Source of the DNA: Serratia ficaria
Lineage (GTDB): Bacteria; Pseudomonadota; Gammaproteobacteria; Enterobacterales; Enterobacteriaceae
Length of the DNA stretch: 64,000 nt
Direction: 5' to 3'
NCBI RefSeq assembly: GCF_900187015.1
Contig: NZ_LT906479.1
Location: 1,054,001-1,118,000 of the forward strand
Position numbers and translations under genes: made by a program. The notes below the pieces were generated by a model, which searched no databases, was not told the origin of the DNA, and saw nothing but the letters and a program-made list of their open reading frames with translations. Below are positions 10,661-19,200 of the stretch, piece after piece (positions within the stretch are counted from its first letter, which is position 1; each line of letters opens with the position of its first letter).

Positions 10661-11119
10661 ATGAGCGAAAAATACGTTGTTACCTGGGACATGTTGCAAA
10701 TGCAAGCGCGCAAGCTGGCGCATCGCCTGCTGCCTGCTGACCAATGGACGGGCATTATTGCCGTTAGCCGCGGCGGCCTGGTGCCGGCGGCCCTGCTGGC
10801 GCGCGAACTGGGCATCCGCCACGTGGATACCGTCTGCATTTCCAGCTATGACCATGACAACCAACGCGAAATGAAGGTGCTCAAGCGCGCCGAAGGCGAC
10901 GGTGAAGGCTTCATCGTGGTGGACGACCTGGTGGATACCGGCGGCACCGCGAAAGCGATCCGCGAGATGTACCCGAGAGCCCACTTCGTCACCATCTTCG
11001 CCAAGCCGGCGGGCCGCCCGCTGGTGGACGACTACGTGGTCGACATCCCGCAGGACACCTGGATCGAACAGCCGTGGGATATGGCGGTGACCTTCGTGCC
11101 GCCGATCGGCGGCCGTTAA
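10661..11119 (+). CDS. gpt: xanthine-guanine phosphoribosyltransferase
   Basis: A 152-residue purine salvage enzyme that uses PRPP to convert guanine, xanthine and, less well, hypoxanthine to nucleotides at the inner face of the membrane. The PRPP-binding signature [14 protein letters not shown] and the early [18 protein letters not shown] loop are present, and the C-terminal [14 protein letters not shown] is as in E. coli Gpt. Length is identical to the usual 152 residues. It is monocistronic, with its own leader and terminator. Confidence 0.97.
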   Translation: MSEKYVVTWDMLQMQARKLAHRLLPADQWTGIIAVSRGGLVPAALLARELGIRHVDTVCISSYDHDNQREMKVLKRAEGDGEGFIVVDDLVDTGGTAKAIREMYPRAHFVTIFAKPAGRPLVDDYVVDIPQDTWIEQPWDMAVTFVPPIGGR

Positions 11120-11136
11120 TCCCGGCTCGCTCCCGT

Positions 11137-11166
11137 AAAACGCCCGGTTATGCCGGGCGTTTTCGT
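11137..11166 (+). terminator. intrinsic terminator of gpt
   Basis: The stem CGCCCGG/CCGGGCG has loop TTATG, flanking A-run and a TTTTCGTT tail, 21 bases after the gpt stop. Confidence 0.85.
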
Positions 11167-11260
11167 TATTTTGGTTTCTTGAGACAGAGTTAGGTACACT
11201 ACCTCCAGTTAAGTAGGCTGTTTGCGGCCTACGGCCAGATTTACGGAGGCTGTTGTTACC

Positions 11261-12508
11261 ATGGCACAGGCCAACCTTTCTGAAATCCTGTTCAAACCCT
11301 CATTCAAACACCCCGAAACCTCGACGCTGGTGCTGCGCGCGCGCAATAAAGTGAGCGCCGATCTGCATTCCGCGCTGGAAGGCGACACCACCGGCAACTG
11401 GTACCGCATGCTGAACCCGCTGCTGTGGGCCTGGCGCGGCGTCGATCCGATCGAAATCAACGAGGTGCTGGCGCGCATCGCCGCCTCGGACGCCGAACGC
11501 AGCAAGCCGCAGCACCTCGATACCGTGGTGGGTTACCGCAACGGCAACTGGATCTACGAGTGGGTTCACCAGGGCATGCAGTGGCAGCAACGCGCGCTGG
11601 AGCAGCAGGACCCGCTGATCGGCGGCCAGTATTGGCTGAAGGCGGTCAACTTCTACAGCATCGCCGGCTACCCGCACCTGAAGGGCGACGAGCTGGCCGA
11701 GCAGGCGGAAATGCTGGCCAACCGCGCCTATGAAGAAGCGGCGCTGCTGTTGCCGTATCAGCTGAAAGAGCTGGAGTTCCGCATCGAGGGCGGCGGCAGC
11801 GTCACCGGCTTTCTGCACCTGCCGGCCAGGGGCGAAGCGCCGTTCCCGACGGTGCTGATGTGCGGCAGCCTGGACACCCTGCAGACCGACTATCACCGCC
11901 TGTTCCGCGAATATCTGGCGCCGCACGGCATCGCCATGCTGACCCTCGACATGCCGTCGATCGGATCCTCCTGCAAATGGAAGCTGACGCAGGACTCCAG
12001 CTACCTGCACCAGCAGGTGCTGATTCAGCTGGCTTCGGTGGCCTGGGTGGACCATCAGCGGGTCACCGCCTTCGGCTTCCGCTTCGGCGCCAACGTGGCG
12101 GTGCGGCTGGGCTACCTGGAGCCGCAGCGGCTGCGCGGCGTGGCCTGCCTGGGGCCGGTGGTGCATCGCCTGCTGTGCGACGGCGGCATCCAGAAGAACG
12201 TGCCGGACATGTATATGGACGTGCTGGCCAGCCGGATGGGGATGGCCAACGCCTCGGACAACGTGCTGAAGGTGGAGCTGAACAGCTACTCGCTGAAAAC
12301 CCAGGGCCTGCTGGGCCGCCGCTGCCCGACGCCGATGCTTTCCGGCTACTGGGAGCGCGATCCGCTCAGCCCGAAAGAGGAATCGCAACTGATCGCCTCT
12401 TCCTCGCTGCGCGGCAAGCTGCTGGCCATTCCGCGCACGCCGGTTTACGACGGTTTCCACAAGGCGTTGCTGCAGATGTCCGGTTGGCTAAAAGATAAAA
12501 TGCGTTAA
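11261..12508 (+). CDS. frsA: esterase FrsA (fermentation/respiration switch protein)
   Basis: A 415-residue alpha/beta-hydrolase-fold protein, reported in enterics to bind unphosphorylated glucose-specific EIIA and to have carboxylic esterase activity. Collinear with E. coli FrsA from [24 protein letters not shown] onward, including [28 protein letters not shown] and [16 protein letters not shown]. The canonical GxSxG is replaced by GFRFGAN, as in the E. coli protein. The ATG at 11261 is chosen from homology; an upstream in-frame extension is not supported. A possible promoter is TTGGTT (11171) with TACACT (11195). Confidence 0.95.
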   Translation: MAQANLSEILFKPSFKHPETSTLVLRARNKVSADLHSALEGDTTGNWYRMLNPLLWAWRGVDPIEINEVLARIAASDAERSKPQHLDTVVGYRNGNWIYEWVHQGMQWQQRALEQQDPLIGGQYWLKAVNFYSIAGYPHLKGDELAEQAEMLANRAYEEAALLLPYQLKELEFRIEGGGSVTGFLHLPARGEAPFPTVLMCGSLDTLQTDYHRLFREYLAPHGIAMLTLDMPSIGSSCKWKLTQDSSYLHQQVLIQLASVAWVDHQRVTAFGFRFGANVAVRLGYLEPQRLRGVACLGPVVHRLLCDGGIQKNVPDMYMDVLASRMGMANASDNVLKVELNSYSLKTQGLLGRRCPTPMLSGYWERDPLSPKEESQLIASSSLRGKLLAIPRTPVYDGFHKALLQMSGWLKDKMR

Positions 12509-12568
12509 TTAGTTGCTAAATTTTAACAGTTTGTTAAAAAGAGTGGTCTACATTGAGGAGGTTAGAGA

Positions 12569-12970
12569 ATGACGTTACCGAGTGGTCACCCTAAAAGCCG
12601 ACTAATGAAACGTTTCGCCAGCTTGGGGCCGTACCTGCGTGAAGGGCAATGTGAAAACGACCGTTTTTTCTTTGATTGTTTAGCCGTCTGCGTCAATGTA
12701 AAGCCTGCGCCGGAGAAGCGCGAGTTCTGGGGCTGGTGGATGGAGCTGCAGGCGGACGATGCGCGCTTTACCTATTCCTACCAGTTCGGCCTGTTCGATA
12801 AAGAAGGGCAGTGGACGGCGGAAAAGATTAAGGATGCTGAAGTAAAAACCAAGCTGGAAACCACGCTGCGCGATTTCCATCGCCGCCTGGGCGAGCTGCT
12901 GGCGACCATGGAACTGGCGCTGGAACCCGCCGCCGATTTCAAAGAAAAACTGATCAAACTCTCCGCCTGA
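12569..12970 (+). CDS. crl: sigma factor-binding protein Crl
   Basis: A 133-residue protein that binds sigma-S and favours its holoenzyme, promoting stationary-phase and curli-type gene expression. The sequence has the conserved [10 protein letters not shown] segment and the aromatic EFWGWWMEL motif, and the length equals the E. coli protein. It follows frsA by 60 bases with a GAGGAGG ribosome site. In E. coli phoE lies between crl and proB; here only 113 bases separate crl and proB, so no porin gene is present. Confidence 0.96.
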   Translation: MTLPSGHPKSRLMKRFASLGPYLREGQCENDRFFFDCLAVCVNVKPAPEKREFWGWWMELQADDARFTYSYQFGLFDKEGQWTAEKIKDAEVKTKLETTLRDFHRRLGELLATMELALEPAADFKEKLIKLSA

Positions 12971-13083
12971 CCCCGTTTGACCACAGTATTGTGCTGATTT
13001 CGCGTTGTGCCTGTTGGCATAACGCGTCTCTCCTGTTACAAAGTCCTTTGCACTCTCATTCTCATCTACACGGCAGAAATACT

Positions 13084-14187
13084 ATGAACGGCAGCCAGAC
13101 ATTGGTTGTGAAATTGGGCACCAGCGTGTTGACCGGCGGATCGTTGCGCCTGAACCGCGCCCACATTGTCGAACTGGTGCGCCAGTGCGCACAACAGCAT
13201 GCAGCGGGCCACCGCATCGTTATCGTCACCTCCGGCGCGATTGCCGCCGGCCGCGAGCACCTGGGCTACCCCGAGCTTCCCGCCACCATCGCCTCCAAGC
13301 AGCTGCTGGCGGCGGTTGGGCAGAGCCGGTTGATCCAGCTGTGGGAGCAGCTGTTTTCCATTTACGGCATTCACGTCGGGCAGATGCTGCTGACGCGCGC
13401 CGATCTGGAAGACCGCGAGCGCTTCCTCAACGCGCGCGACACCATGACGGCATTGCTGGACAACCGCATCGTGCCGGTAATCAATGAGAACGACGCCGTC
13501 GCCACCGCGGAAATCAAGGTGGGCGACAATGACAACCTGTCGGCGCTGGCGGCCATTTTGGCCGGCGCCGACAAGCTGCTGCTGCTGACCGACCAGCAGG
13601 GGCTGTACACCGCCGATCCGCGCAACAACCCGCAGGCCGAGCTGATCCGTGAAGTGCACGGCATCGACGACGCGCTGCGCGCCATCGCCGGCGACAGCGT
13701 TTCCGGCCTGGGCACCGGCGGCATGGGCACCAAGCTGCAGGCGGCCGACGTGGCCTGCCGCGCCGGCATCGACGTGGTGATCGCCGCCGGCAGCAAGCCG
13801 GGAGTCGTGGCGGACGTGATTGAAGGCAAGCCGGTGGGTACCCGCTTCCACGCGCTGGAAACCCCGCTGGAAAACCGCAAGCGCTGGATCTTCGGCGCGC
13901 CGCCGGCCGGTGAGATCACCGTCGACGACGGCGCGGTGGAGGCGATGATGGCGCGCGGCAGCTCGCTGCTGCCGAAGGGCATCCGCGAAGTGAAGGGCGA
14001 CTTTTCGCGCGGCGAAGTGATCCGCATCCGCAACCTGGCGGGGCGTGATCTGGCGCACGGCGTCAGCCGTTATAACAGCGACGCGATGCGCATTATCGCC
14101 GGGCACCACTCGCAGGAAATCAGCGAGATCCTCGGTTACGAATACGGTCCGGTGGCAGTCCACCGCGACGACATGATTGTCAGTTAA
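13084..14187 (+). CDS. proB: glutamate 5-kinase
   Basis: A 367-residue enzyme for the first step of proline synthesis, phosphorylating the gamma-carboxyl of glutamate. It has an N-terminal amino acid kinase domain ([45 protein letters not shown]) and a C-terminal PUA domain from about residue 275. The start at 13084 gives the same length as E. coli ProB; an upstream extension is not supported. proA follows after 9 bases behind an AAGGAG site, so the two are an operon. Feedback inhibition by proline is known for the family. Confidence 0.97.
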   Translation: MNGSQTLVVKLGTSVLTGGSLRLNRAHIVELVRQCAQQHAAGHRIVIVTSGAIAAGREHLGYPELPATIASKQLLAAVGQSRLIQLWEQLFSIYGIHVGQMLLTRADLEDRERFLNARDTMTALLDNRIVPVINENDAVATAEIKVGDNDNLSALAAILAGADKLLLLTDQQGLYTADPRNNPQAELIREVHGIDDALRAIAGDSVSGLGTGGMGTKLQAADVACRAGIDVVIAAGSKPGVVADVIEGKPVGTRFHALETPLENRKRWIFGAPPAGEITVDDGAVEAMMARGSSLLPKGIREVKGDFSRGEVIRIRNLAGRDLAHGVSRYNSDAMRIIAGHHSQEISEILGYEYGPVAVHRDDMIVS

Positions 14188-14196
14188 GGAGTGAGC

Positions 14197-15450
14197 ATGC
14201 TCGAGCAGATGGGGAAGGCCGCCAAGCAGGCCTCCTGGCAACTGGCGGTGCTGAGCACGGCGAAGAAAAACCAGGTGCTGTCGGTGATGGCCGACATGCT
14301 GGAAGCCAACGGCGAAGCTATCCTGCTGGCTAACGAACGGGACATGGCGCAGGCGCGCGCCACCGGCATGAGCGAGGCGCTGCTCGATCGCCTGTTGCTG
14401 ACCCCGGCGCGGCTGGCGGCGATCGCCAACGACGTGCGCCAGGTGTGCCGCCTGAACGACCCGGTCGGCCACGTATTGGACGGCAGCCTGCTGGACAGCG
14501 GGCTGAAGCTGGAACGCCGCCGGGTGCCGCTCGGGGTGATCGGGGTGATTTACGAGGCGCGGCCGAACGTCACCATCGACGTCGCCAGCCTGTGCCTGAA
14601 GACCGGCAACGCGGTGATCCTGCGCGGCGGTAAAGAAACCCACCACACCAACCAGGCGACGGTGAAAGTGATCCAGCAGGCGCTGGAACAGTGCGGCCTG
14701 CCGGCGGCGGCGGTGCAGGCGATCGACAGCCCGGACCGCGCGCTGGTGAACGAACTGCTGCGGCTGGACCGTTACGTCGACATGCTGATCCCGCGCGGTG
14801 GCGCCGGCCTGCACAAGCTGTGCCGCGAACAGTCGACCATTCCGGTGATCACCGGCGGTATCGGCGTTTGCCATACCTACGTGGACGACAGCGTCGATTT
14901 CGACAAGGCGCTGACGGTGATCGACAACGCCAAAATACAGCGCCCAAGCGCCTGCAACTCGCTGGAAACGCTGCTGGTGAACCGCAGCATCGCCGCCGAG
15001 TTCCTGCCGGCGCTGAGTGCGCGCATGGCGGCGGCGGGCGTGACGCTGCACGCGGCCGAGAACGCCTTGCCGCTGCTGCAAGATGGCCCGGCGACGGTCG
15101 TGCCGGTGAACGCGGAAGATTATGATGACGAATGGCTTTCGCTGGATCTGAACGTGCTGCTGGTGGATGACATCGATCAGGCCATCGACCATATCCGCAC
15201 CCACGGCACCAGCCACTCCGACGCGATCCTCACCCGCTCGCTGGGCAGTGCCGAGCACTTCGTGCGTGCGGTGGACTCCTCGGCGGTGTACGTGAACGCC
15301 AGCACCCGCTTCACCGACGGCGGCCAGTTCGGCCTGGGCGCCGAAGTGGCGGTGAGCACCCAGAAGCTGCACGCCCGCGGGCCGATGGGCCTGGACGCGC
15401 TGACCACCTACAAGTGGATTGGCTACGGCGATGATCTGGTGCGCAGCTAA
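14197..15450 (+). CDS. proA: gamma-glutamyl phosphate reductase
   Basis: A 417-residue NADPH-dependent enzyme of the aldehyde dehydrogenase superfamily that converts gamma-glutamyl phosphate to glutamate semialdehyde, the second step of proline synthesis. It matches E. coli ProA from [13 protein letters not shown] to [13 protein letters not shown]. Motifs include [31 protein letters not shown] and the cysteine-bearing [13 protein letters not shown]. The ATG at 14197 is preferred over GTG at 14191 because the AAGGAG site at 14186-14191 sits correctly only for the ATG. Confidence 0.97.
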   Translation: MLEQMGKAAKQASWQLAVLSTAKKNQVLSVMADMLEANGEAILLANERDMAQARATGMSEALLDRLLLTPARLAAIANDVRQVCRLNDPVGHVLDGSLLDSGLKLERRRVPLGVIGVIYEARPNVTIDVASLCLKTGNAVILRGGKETHHTNQATVKVIQQALEQCGLPAAAVQAIDSPDRALVNELLRLDRYVDMLIPRGGAGLHKLCREQSTIPVITGGIGVCHTYVDDSVDFDKALTVIDNAKIQRPSACNSLETLLVNRSIAAEFLPALSARMAAAGVTLHAAENALPLLQDGPATVVPVNAEDYDDEWLSLDLNVLLVDDIDQAIDHIRTHGTSHSDAILTRSLGSAEHFVRAVDSSAVYVNASTRFTDGGQFGLGAEVAVSTQKLHARGPMGLDALTTYKWIGYGDDLVRS

Positions 15451-15474
15451 GACCGCGTTGCGGTATTGACGATG

Positions 15475-15506
15475 TCAGGGCGCAGCTTGCTGCGCCCTGA
15501 TTGTTT
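15475..15506 (+). terminator. intrinsic terminator of proBA
   Basis: An 11-bp perfect stem TCAGGGCGCAG/CTGCGCCCTGA with loop CTTG and TTGTTT tail, 25 bases after the proA stop. Confidence 0.9.
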
Positions 15507-15579
15507 CTGAGGGGGGAGCGGTCGGGAATGATCGAGCCGGGCCTTTATCCGTTGAAGGGCAGCGGTGAGCCCGTTCCCT

Positions 15580-15828
15580 CTATGCCAGCTTTTCGGTTTT
15601 GCGCCCAATACGTTCCATAATCGGGCCGGTATCCACATCCAGTAATCGCGCGATCAGCGCAAATTCCACGACATCCAATTTTCGTTCGCCATTTTCGACC
15701 TTGGCGATAAAAGATTGCGGACGCCCCAGTTCTTCTGCCAGCTTCGCCTGTGTTATGCCCTTCTCTACGCGAGCATCCCGAAGTGTTTTGATAATCAATT
15801 GATATTCTGCCGAATAAACTGAGGTCAT
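15580..15828 (-). CDS. small XRE-family HTH regulator
   Basis: An 82-residue protein that is almost entirely a Cro/C1-type helix-turn-helix: LRDARVEKGITQAKLAEELGRPQSFIAKVENGERKLDVVEFALIARLL. The start at 15828 (MTSVYSAEYQ) is preferred over an in-frame ATG at 15879, because the longer form would start inside the perfect palindrome at 15876-15902 and add residues without domain support. It is divergent from a Ner-type regulator across two operator-like sites, so mutual or auto-repression is likely. It has the look of a phage- or element-derived switch beside the thrW hotspot. Confidence 0.85.
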   Translation of the reverse strand: MTSVYSAEYQLIIKTLRDARVEKGITQAKLAEELGRPQSFIAKVENGERKLDVVEFALIARLLDVDTGPIMERIGRKTEKLA

Positions 15829-15844
15829 GAGGTTTTCCGCGAGT

Positions 15845-15865
15845 GATATCCCAAAATCGAATATC
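15845..15865. promoter_or_regulatory. second, imperfect operator-like site
   Basis: GATAT-N11-ATATC with the core ATCCCAAAA shared with the neighbouring perfect palindrome. It lies 17-37 bases upstream of the XRE start codon. Only the left half matches well. Confidence 0.45.
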
Positions 15866-15875
15866 TGCGATTGCC

Positions 15876-15902
15876 GCAATTATCCCAAAACGGGATAATT
15901 GC
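15876..15902. promoter_or_regulatory. perfect palindrome between the divergent HTH genes
   Basis: An 11-bp perfect inverted repeat GCAATTATCCC / GGGATAATTGC with spacer AAAAC. It is 48-74 bases upstream of the XRE start and 28-54 bases upstream of the Ner-type start, a position expected for a shared operator. Confidence 0.65.
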
Positions 15903-15929
15903 GGGGAGAGGTAGCCAGGAGGATTAAGC

Positions 15930-16157
15930 ATGATGGATAAACACGATTGGCACCCGGCGGACGTTATCGCCGCTTTAAAGAAGGAGGGCACGACGTTGGC
16001 GGCAGTTTCCAGAGAGGCGGGGCTGGCATCTTCAACCTTGGCTAACGCTCTGGTTCGACGTTGGCCGAGAGGGGAGCGGTTGATCGCCGAAGCGCTGGAG
16101 CTGCCGCCATCGGAAATATGGCCTTCCCGCTATGCTGATGCGATGCGTGGCGAATGA
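15930..16157 (+). CDS. Ner/Nlp-type winged helix-turn-helix regulator
   Basis: A 75-residue DNA-binding protein of the Ner (phage Mu) / Nlp (SfsB) family: DKHDWHPADVIAALKKEGTTLAAVSREAGL, then SSTLANALVRRWPRGERLIAEALELPPSEIWPSRY. Ner represses the early transposition promoter in Mu; chromosomal copies are presumed regulators. Two adjacent ATG codons (15930 and 15933) follow an AGGAGG site, so either could be used. It is shorter than SfsB and ends just after the WPSRY motif, like phage Ner. It is divergent from the XRE gene with a palindrome between them, and no other phage gene is adjacent. Confidence 0.85.
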   Translation: MMDKHDWHPADVIAALKKEGTTLAAVSREAGLASSTLANALVRRWPRGERLIAEALELPPSEIWPSRYADAMRGE

Positions 16158-16246
16158 TGGGAGCTGCATGTGCCGCACTTGATGACTGTGCGGCACGATT
16201 TTCAATTAACCATTGCCGGCAAAACAATCAAGCGACCCGGTGACTA

Positions 16247-16275
16247 TTGACTCACTTCGCGCGCAGGTCTAAGTT
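16247..16275 (+). promoter_or_regulatory. probable promoter of tRNA-Thr
   Basis: TTGACT, 17 bases, then TAAGTT, ending 38 bases before the mature tRNA and followed by a GC-rich stretch. This arrangement is usual for stringently controlled tRNA promoters. Confidence 0.5.
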
Positions 16276-16313
16276 GTTCAACGCACATCGCCGCGCCCCG
16301 CCGGCCGGCTTAT

Positions 16314-16389
16314 GCCGATATAGCTCAGTTGGTAGAGCAGCGCATTCGTAATGCGAAGGTCGTAGGTTCGACTCCTATTATCGGCACCA
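16314..16389 (+). tRNA. thrW: tRNA-Thr (anticodon CGU)
   Basis: A 76-base cloverleaf. The acceptor stem GCCGATA/TATCGGC is followed by ACCA. The D loop is AGTTGGTA, the anticodon loop TTCGTAA gives CGT, and the T arm is GTAGG-TTCGACT-CCTAT. The CCA is encoded. Its position downstream of proA matches E. coli thrW, a recognised integration site for islands and prophages (CP4-6 in E. coli K-12). Confidence 0.97.
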
Positions 16390-16758
16390 TCTTTCTTCAT
16401 GAAACCATCAAGTTAAATTTTCAGTGTTTGGCCTTGTTCAGCACTGAGGTGCGTCTTTGCGCGCTGTGGGTGTAGCAAAATTGTGGCGGAGCAGATTTGG
16501 CAGCGATGCATCGGCATGTTCAACATCTCACTACAGCGCCATTTCTGACGAGTTGCTTCCAGCTGATAAGGAATGTGGTTTCATAAAGGCGGGTGAAGAG
16601 CGCTTAAAGTTGCTTGGGAGCAGGGCGGAGTCTGCTATGTGCCAAAAACGGACATTTTGACAGCCTGGAAGTCCTTATCTGAACCAAAAGAATTAATGTC
16701 GTTGGGATGGTTTACTTTACAATGCCAGTTTTAAACAGCCTAAAAAACAGGTGATCAC
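16390..16758. other. gene-poor region downstream of thrW
   Basis: No convincing gene in 369 bases. Composition drops towards AT compared with proBA. A 67-codon frame at 16457-16660 has no recognisable feature. I looked for an integrase start and for a second copy of the tRNA 3' end and found neither. It probably marks the left edge of the thrW insertion. Confidence 0.4.
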
Positions 16759-17661
16759 GTGCATACCAACATGATTGAATACCTTAATATTTTCATACAG
16801 GTTGTTGAACAGGGTAGCTTCACAAAAGCCGCCGATGTACTTCAGATCCATCGCCCCACCGTGAGCAAAGCGATACAACAGATAGAGAACGATCTGGGTG
16901 TAAAACTCATTCATCGCACAACCCGAAAGCTGAGCGTTACTGCCGAAGGGGATGAGTTCTATCATCATGCCAGGCATGTTCTGGCCGAAGTTAATGACAT
17001 GATGGCCAGTTTTTCACCGACTCTTCCACCGCGAGGACGTCTGAGGCTTGATGTGCCCCTGGCGCTGGCGCATGCCATATTGATCCCTAATCTCCAGCAT
17101 TTTCAGGCGCTGTACCCAGGTATTGAAGTCGTGCTGGTTTCATCGGATAAAAAAACTGATTTGATTACGGAAGGCGTAGATTGCCTTGTCCGCCTGGGCG
17201 CGCTCCAGGATTCAAGTTTTATATCCAAACGTCTTGGCGACATCAGGATGGTTACCTGCGCAGCCCCGTCCTACCTGCAGCGGCATGATCGGCCGGAAAC
17301 ACTTGCGGATCTGGATAAGCATCGGGCAATTAACTTTTTTAGCGACCACAGTCGTGACGTCATGGAATGGAAGTTTATCGAAGACGGGAGCATTGTTTCG
17401 CTGCGTCCTGCGAGCAGCCTGCTGGTTGATAATTCCGATATTCTGCTTTCCTGTGGCTTGGCTGGTTTGGGCATTATCCAGGCTACCTTAGATGCCGTTG
17501 CTCCCCATATTGCTTCCGGTGCACTTGAAGAGATTCTGCCGCAATACCCATCGGTGTCAAAGCCGGTGTCAGTGATGTATCCGGACAGACGCTACCTTTC
17601 TCCAAAAGTGCGTGTCTTTATCGACTGGTTCAGCGATGTTCTGGCCACGCAGCTCCGCTGA
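16759..17661 (+). CDS. LysR-family regulator
   Basis: A 300-residue LysR protein: N-terminal winged HTH (EYLNIFIQVVEQGSFTKAADVLQIHRPTVSKAIQQIENDLGVKLIHRTTRKLSVT) and a substrate-binding effector domain from about residue 90. A second ATG 12 bases into the gene could be the start. It sits 149 bases before, and in the same direction as, an oxidoreductase gene that is its likely target. Codon use is more AT-rich than proBA, consistent with acquisition. The inducer cannot be told from sequence. Confidence 0.9.
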   Translation: MHTNMIEYLNIFIQVVEQGSFTKAADVLQIHRPTVSKAIQQIENDLGVKLIHRTTRKLSVTAEGDEFYHHARHVLAEVNDMMASFSPTLPPRGRLRLDVPLALAHAILIPNLQHFQALYPGIEVVLVSSDKKTDLITEGVDCLVRLGALQDSSFISKRLGDIRMVTCAAPSYLQRHDRPETLADLDKHRAINFFSDHSRDVMEWKFIEDGSIVSLRPASSLLVDNSDILLSCGLAGLGIIQATLDAVAPHIASGALEEILPQYPSVSKPVSVMYPDRRYLSPKVRVFIDWFSDVLATQLR

Positions 17662-17810
17662 AGCAGACGGATTGTTAATGGATAATTAATACTGAAGTTC
17701 CCTGTCGGCTATTTCTGGTGCGTTTATAACAACGTAGATTGTTCACAAATGATTCGGGCATCCCTTCGGCATTATTCTGAAGGTGCGCCATTAACCAACG
17801 AGAGCTGAAT

Positions 17811-18803
17811 ATGTCTAAAATTGTTACCTTTAACCGCACCGGCGGTCCGGAAGTGCTGAAAGTTGTTGATATACAGGTGCCCGCGCCGGCAGCGGGTGAA
17901 GTGCAGATTCGCGTACATGCGATTGGTCTCAACCGTGCAGAAATCATGTACCGCAATGGTCAGTATGTTATCGAGCCGGAATTTCCGGCACGTCTTGGTT
18001 ATGAAGCCGCTGGCGTTGTACAGGCCGTCGGTGAGAATGTTGAAGAGTTTGCCAGGGGAGATCGGGTAAGCGTGATCCCTTCATTTATGTTTAATGAATA
18101 CGGCATGTACGGCGAACTGGTCAACGCACCGGTGCACGCTGTCGTGAAGCATCCTGAAAATCTTTCCTTCGAGGAAGCAGCCGCAAGCTGGATGATGTAT
18201 GTCACCGCTTATGGTGCGCTGGTTGAATATGGCAACCTTCAGGCTGGTCAGAATGTCGTGATCCGCGCAGCATCAAGCAGCGTGGGCCTGGCTGCCATAC
18301 AGATAGCTAACATGCTGGGTGCAAAACCCATTGCGCTTACGCGTACTGCTGAAAAAAGCGAAATGCTCCTGAAAGCCGGTGCAGCCGTCGTCATTGCTAC
18401 AGCGGAGCAGGATATGGTTGCCGAAATCACTCGTGCAACGGATGGTGCGGGAGCCCATATTGTTTTTGATCCCGTCGGCGGCCCGGACGTGGCAAAACTG
18501 ACTCAGGTGATGGCACCGCAGGGCATGCTCTTTCAGTATGGCGCGCTCGACAGCCGCGACATGCTTGTGCCTGTATTTGATATTCTCGGTAAGCATCTCA
18601 CTCTGCGTGGATATGAGCTGTTTGAAATCACGACGGACTCTGAAAAAATGGCGCGCGCAAAATCCTTCGTCAGCGAAGGTTTACGAGTCGGCAAACTGAA
18701 GCCGGTCATCGATAAAACGTTCCCGCTCGACGAGATTGCGGACGCCCAGCGCTATATGGAGGCCAATGGCCAGGTAGGCAAAATAGTTGTGGTCGTAGAG
18801 TAA
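17811..18803 (+). CDS. MDR-family NADPH:quinone reductase / alcohol dehydrogenase-like oxidoreductase
   Basis: A 330-residue medium-chain dehydrogenase/reductase. The GroES-like half is residues 1-125 (ARLGYEAAGVVQAVGENVEEFARGDRV), and the Rossmann half has AASSSVGLAAIQIANMLGA in place of the usual GxGxxG region. The catalytic zinc cysteine and histidine of alcohol dehydrogenases are not evident: the segment after LNRAEIMYR lacks the GxCGTD motif. A zinc-free quinone-reductase type is therefore more likely. It lies downstream of a co-directional LysR gene and ends at an intrinsic terminator. Confidence 0.85.
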   Translation: MSKIVTFNRTGGPEVLKVVDIQVPAPAAGEVQIRVHAIGLNRAEIMYRNGQYVIEPEFPARLGYEAAGVVQAVGENVEEFARGDRVSVIPSFMFNEYGMYGELVNAPVHAVVKHPENLSFEEAAASWMMYVTAYGALVEYGNLQAGQNVVIRAASSSVGLAAIQIANMLGAKPIALTRTAEKSEMLLKAGAAVVIATAEQDMVAEITRATDGAGAHIVFDPVGGPDVAKLTQVMAPQGMLFQYGALDSRDMLVPVFDILGKHLTLRGYELFEITTDSEKMARAKSFVSEGLRVGKLKPVIDKTFPLDEIADAQRYMEANGQVGKIVVVVE

Positions 18804-19200
18804 TTCTTACCGCAGTATTTTATTAATGCTTTTGCTATAGCCTGGAAAATATCCGGGCTTTTTTATCATCCTTAGTTTCTAACCGATAACTCTGGAACTG
18901 ACATCCAACGTATTGACTTCGATATTCTCCTCTTCAAATTAACGTCCGCTCTTCGCTCGAAGCAGCCCTAATGTCACGCAGGTTGTTCAGCAATAAAAAT
19001 CAGTTTTCTTAATTTTCTTAATTTTGTTAATTAATTGAAAGCTAACTAATCACTGGTAGTGGGTAGTTTTACTTGTTTTCTGGATCGTGTGAATGTCAAT
19101 GAAGTAAATTGAGAATAACTTAAAGGAAATCTATGCTTGCCTGTGGCAACTTTGCTAAAGTCATAGATTGATTTTCAGTAGGAGACTCTTGAGGACAGAG
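18804..19200. other. AT-rich intergenic region before the Mrr-type gene
   Basis: No gene seen in 397 bases. It contains the terminator at 18839-18866 and a low-complexity run with tandem TTTTCTTAA units near 19010-19035. The upstream region of the Mrr-type gene follows. The composition is strikingly AT-rich for this genome. Confidence 0.45.
18839..18866 (+). terminator. intrinsic terminator after the oxidoreductase
   Basis: The stem AGCCTGG/CCGGGCT (one G-T pair) has an AAAATAT loop and six T, 36 bases after the stop codon. Confidence 0.75.

Noticed and set aside
13066..15372. 768-codon open frame on the minus strand opposite proB and proA
   Set aside because: Shadow of proBA; no ribosome site and low-complexity translation.
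16457..16660. 67-codon frame downstream of thrW
   Set aside because: No start signal or domain; treated as non-coding edge of the insertion.
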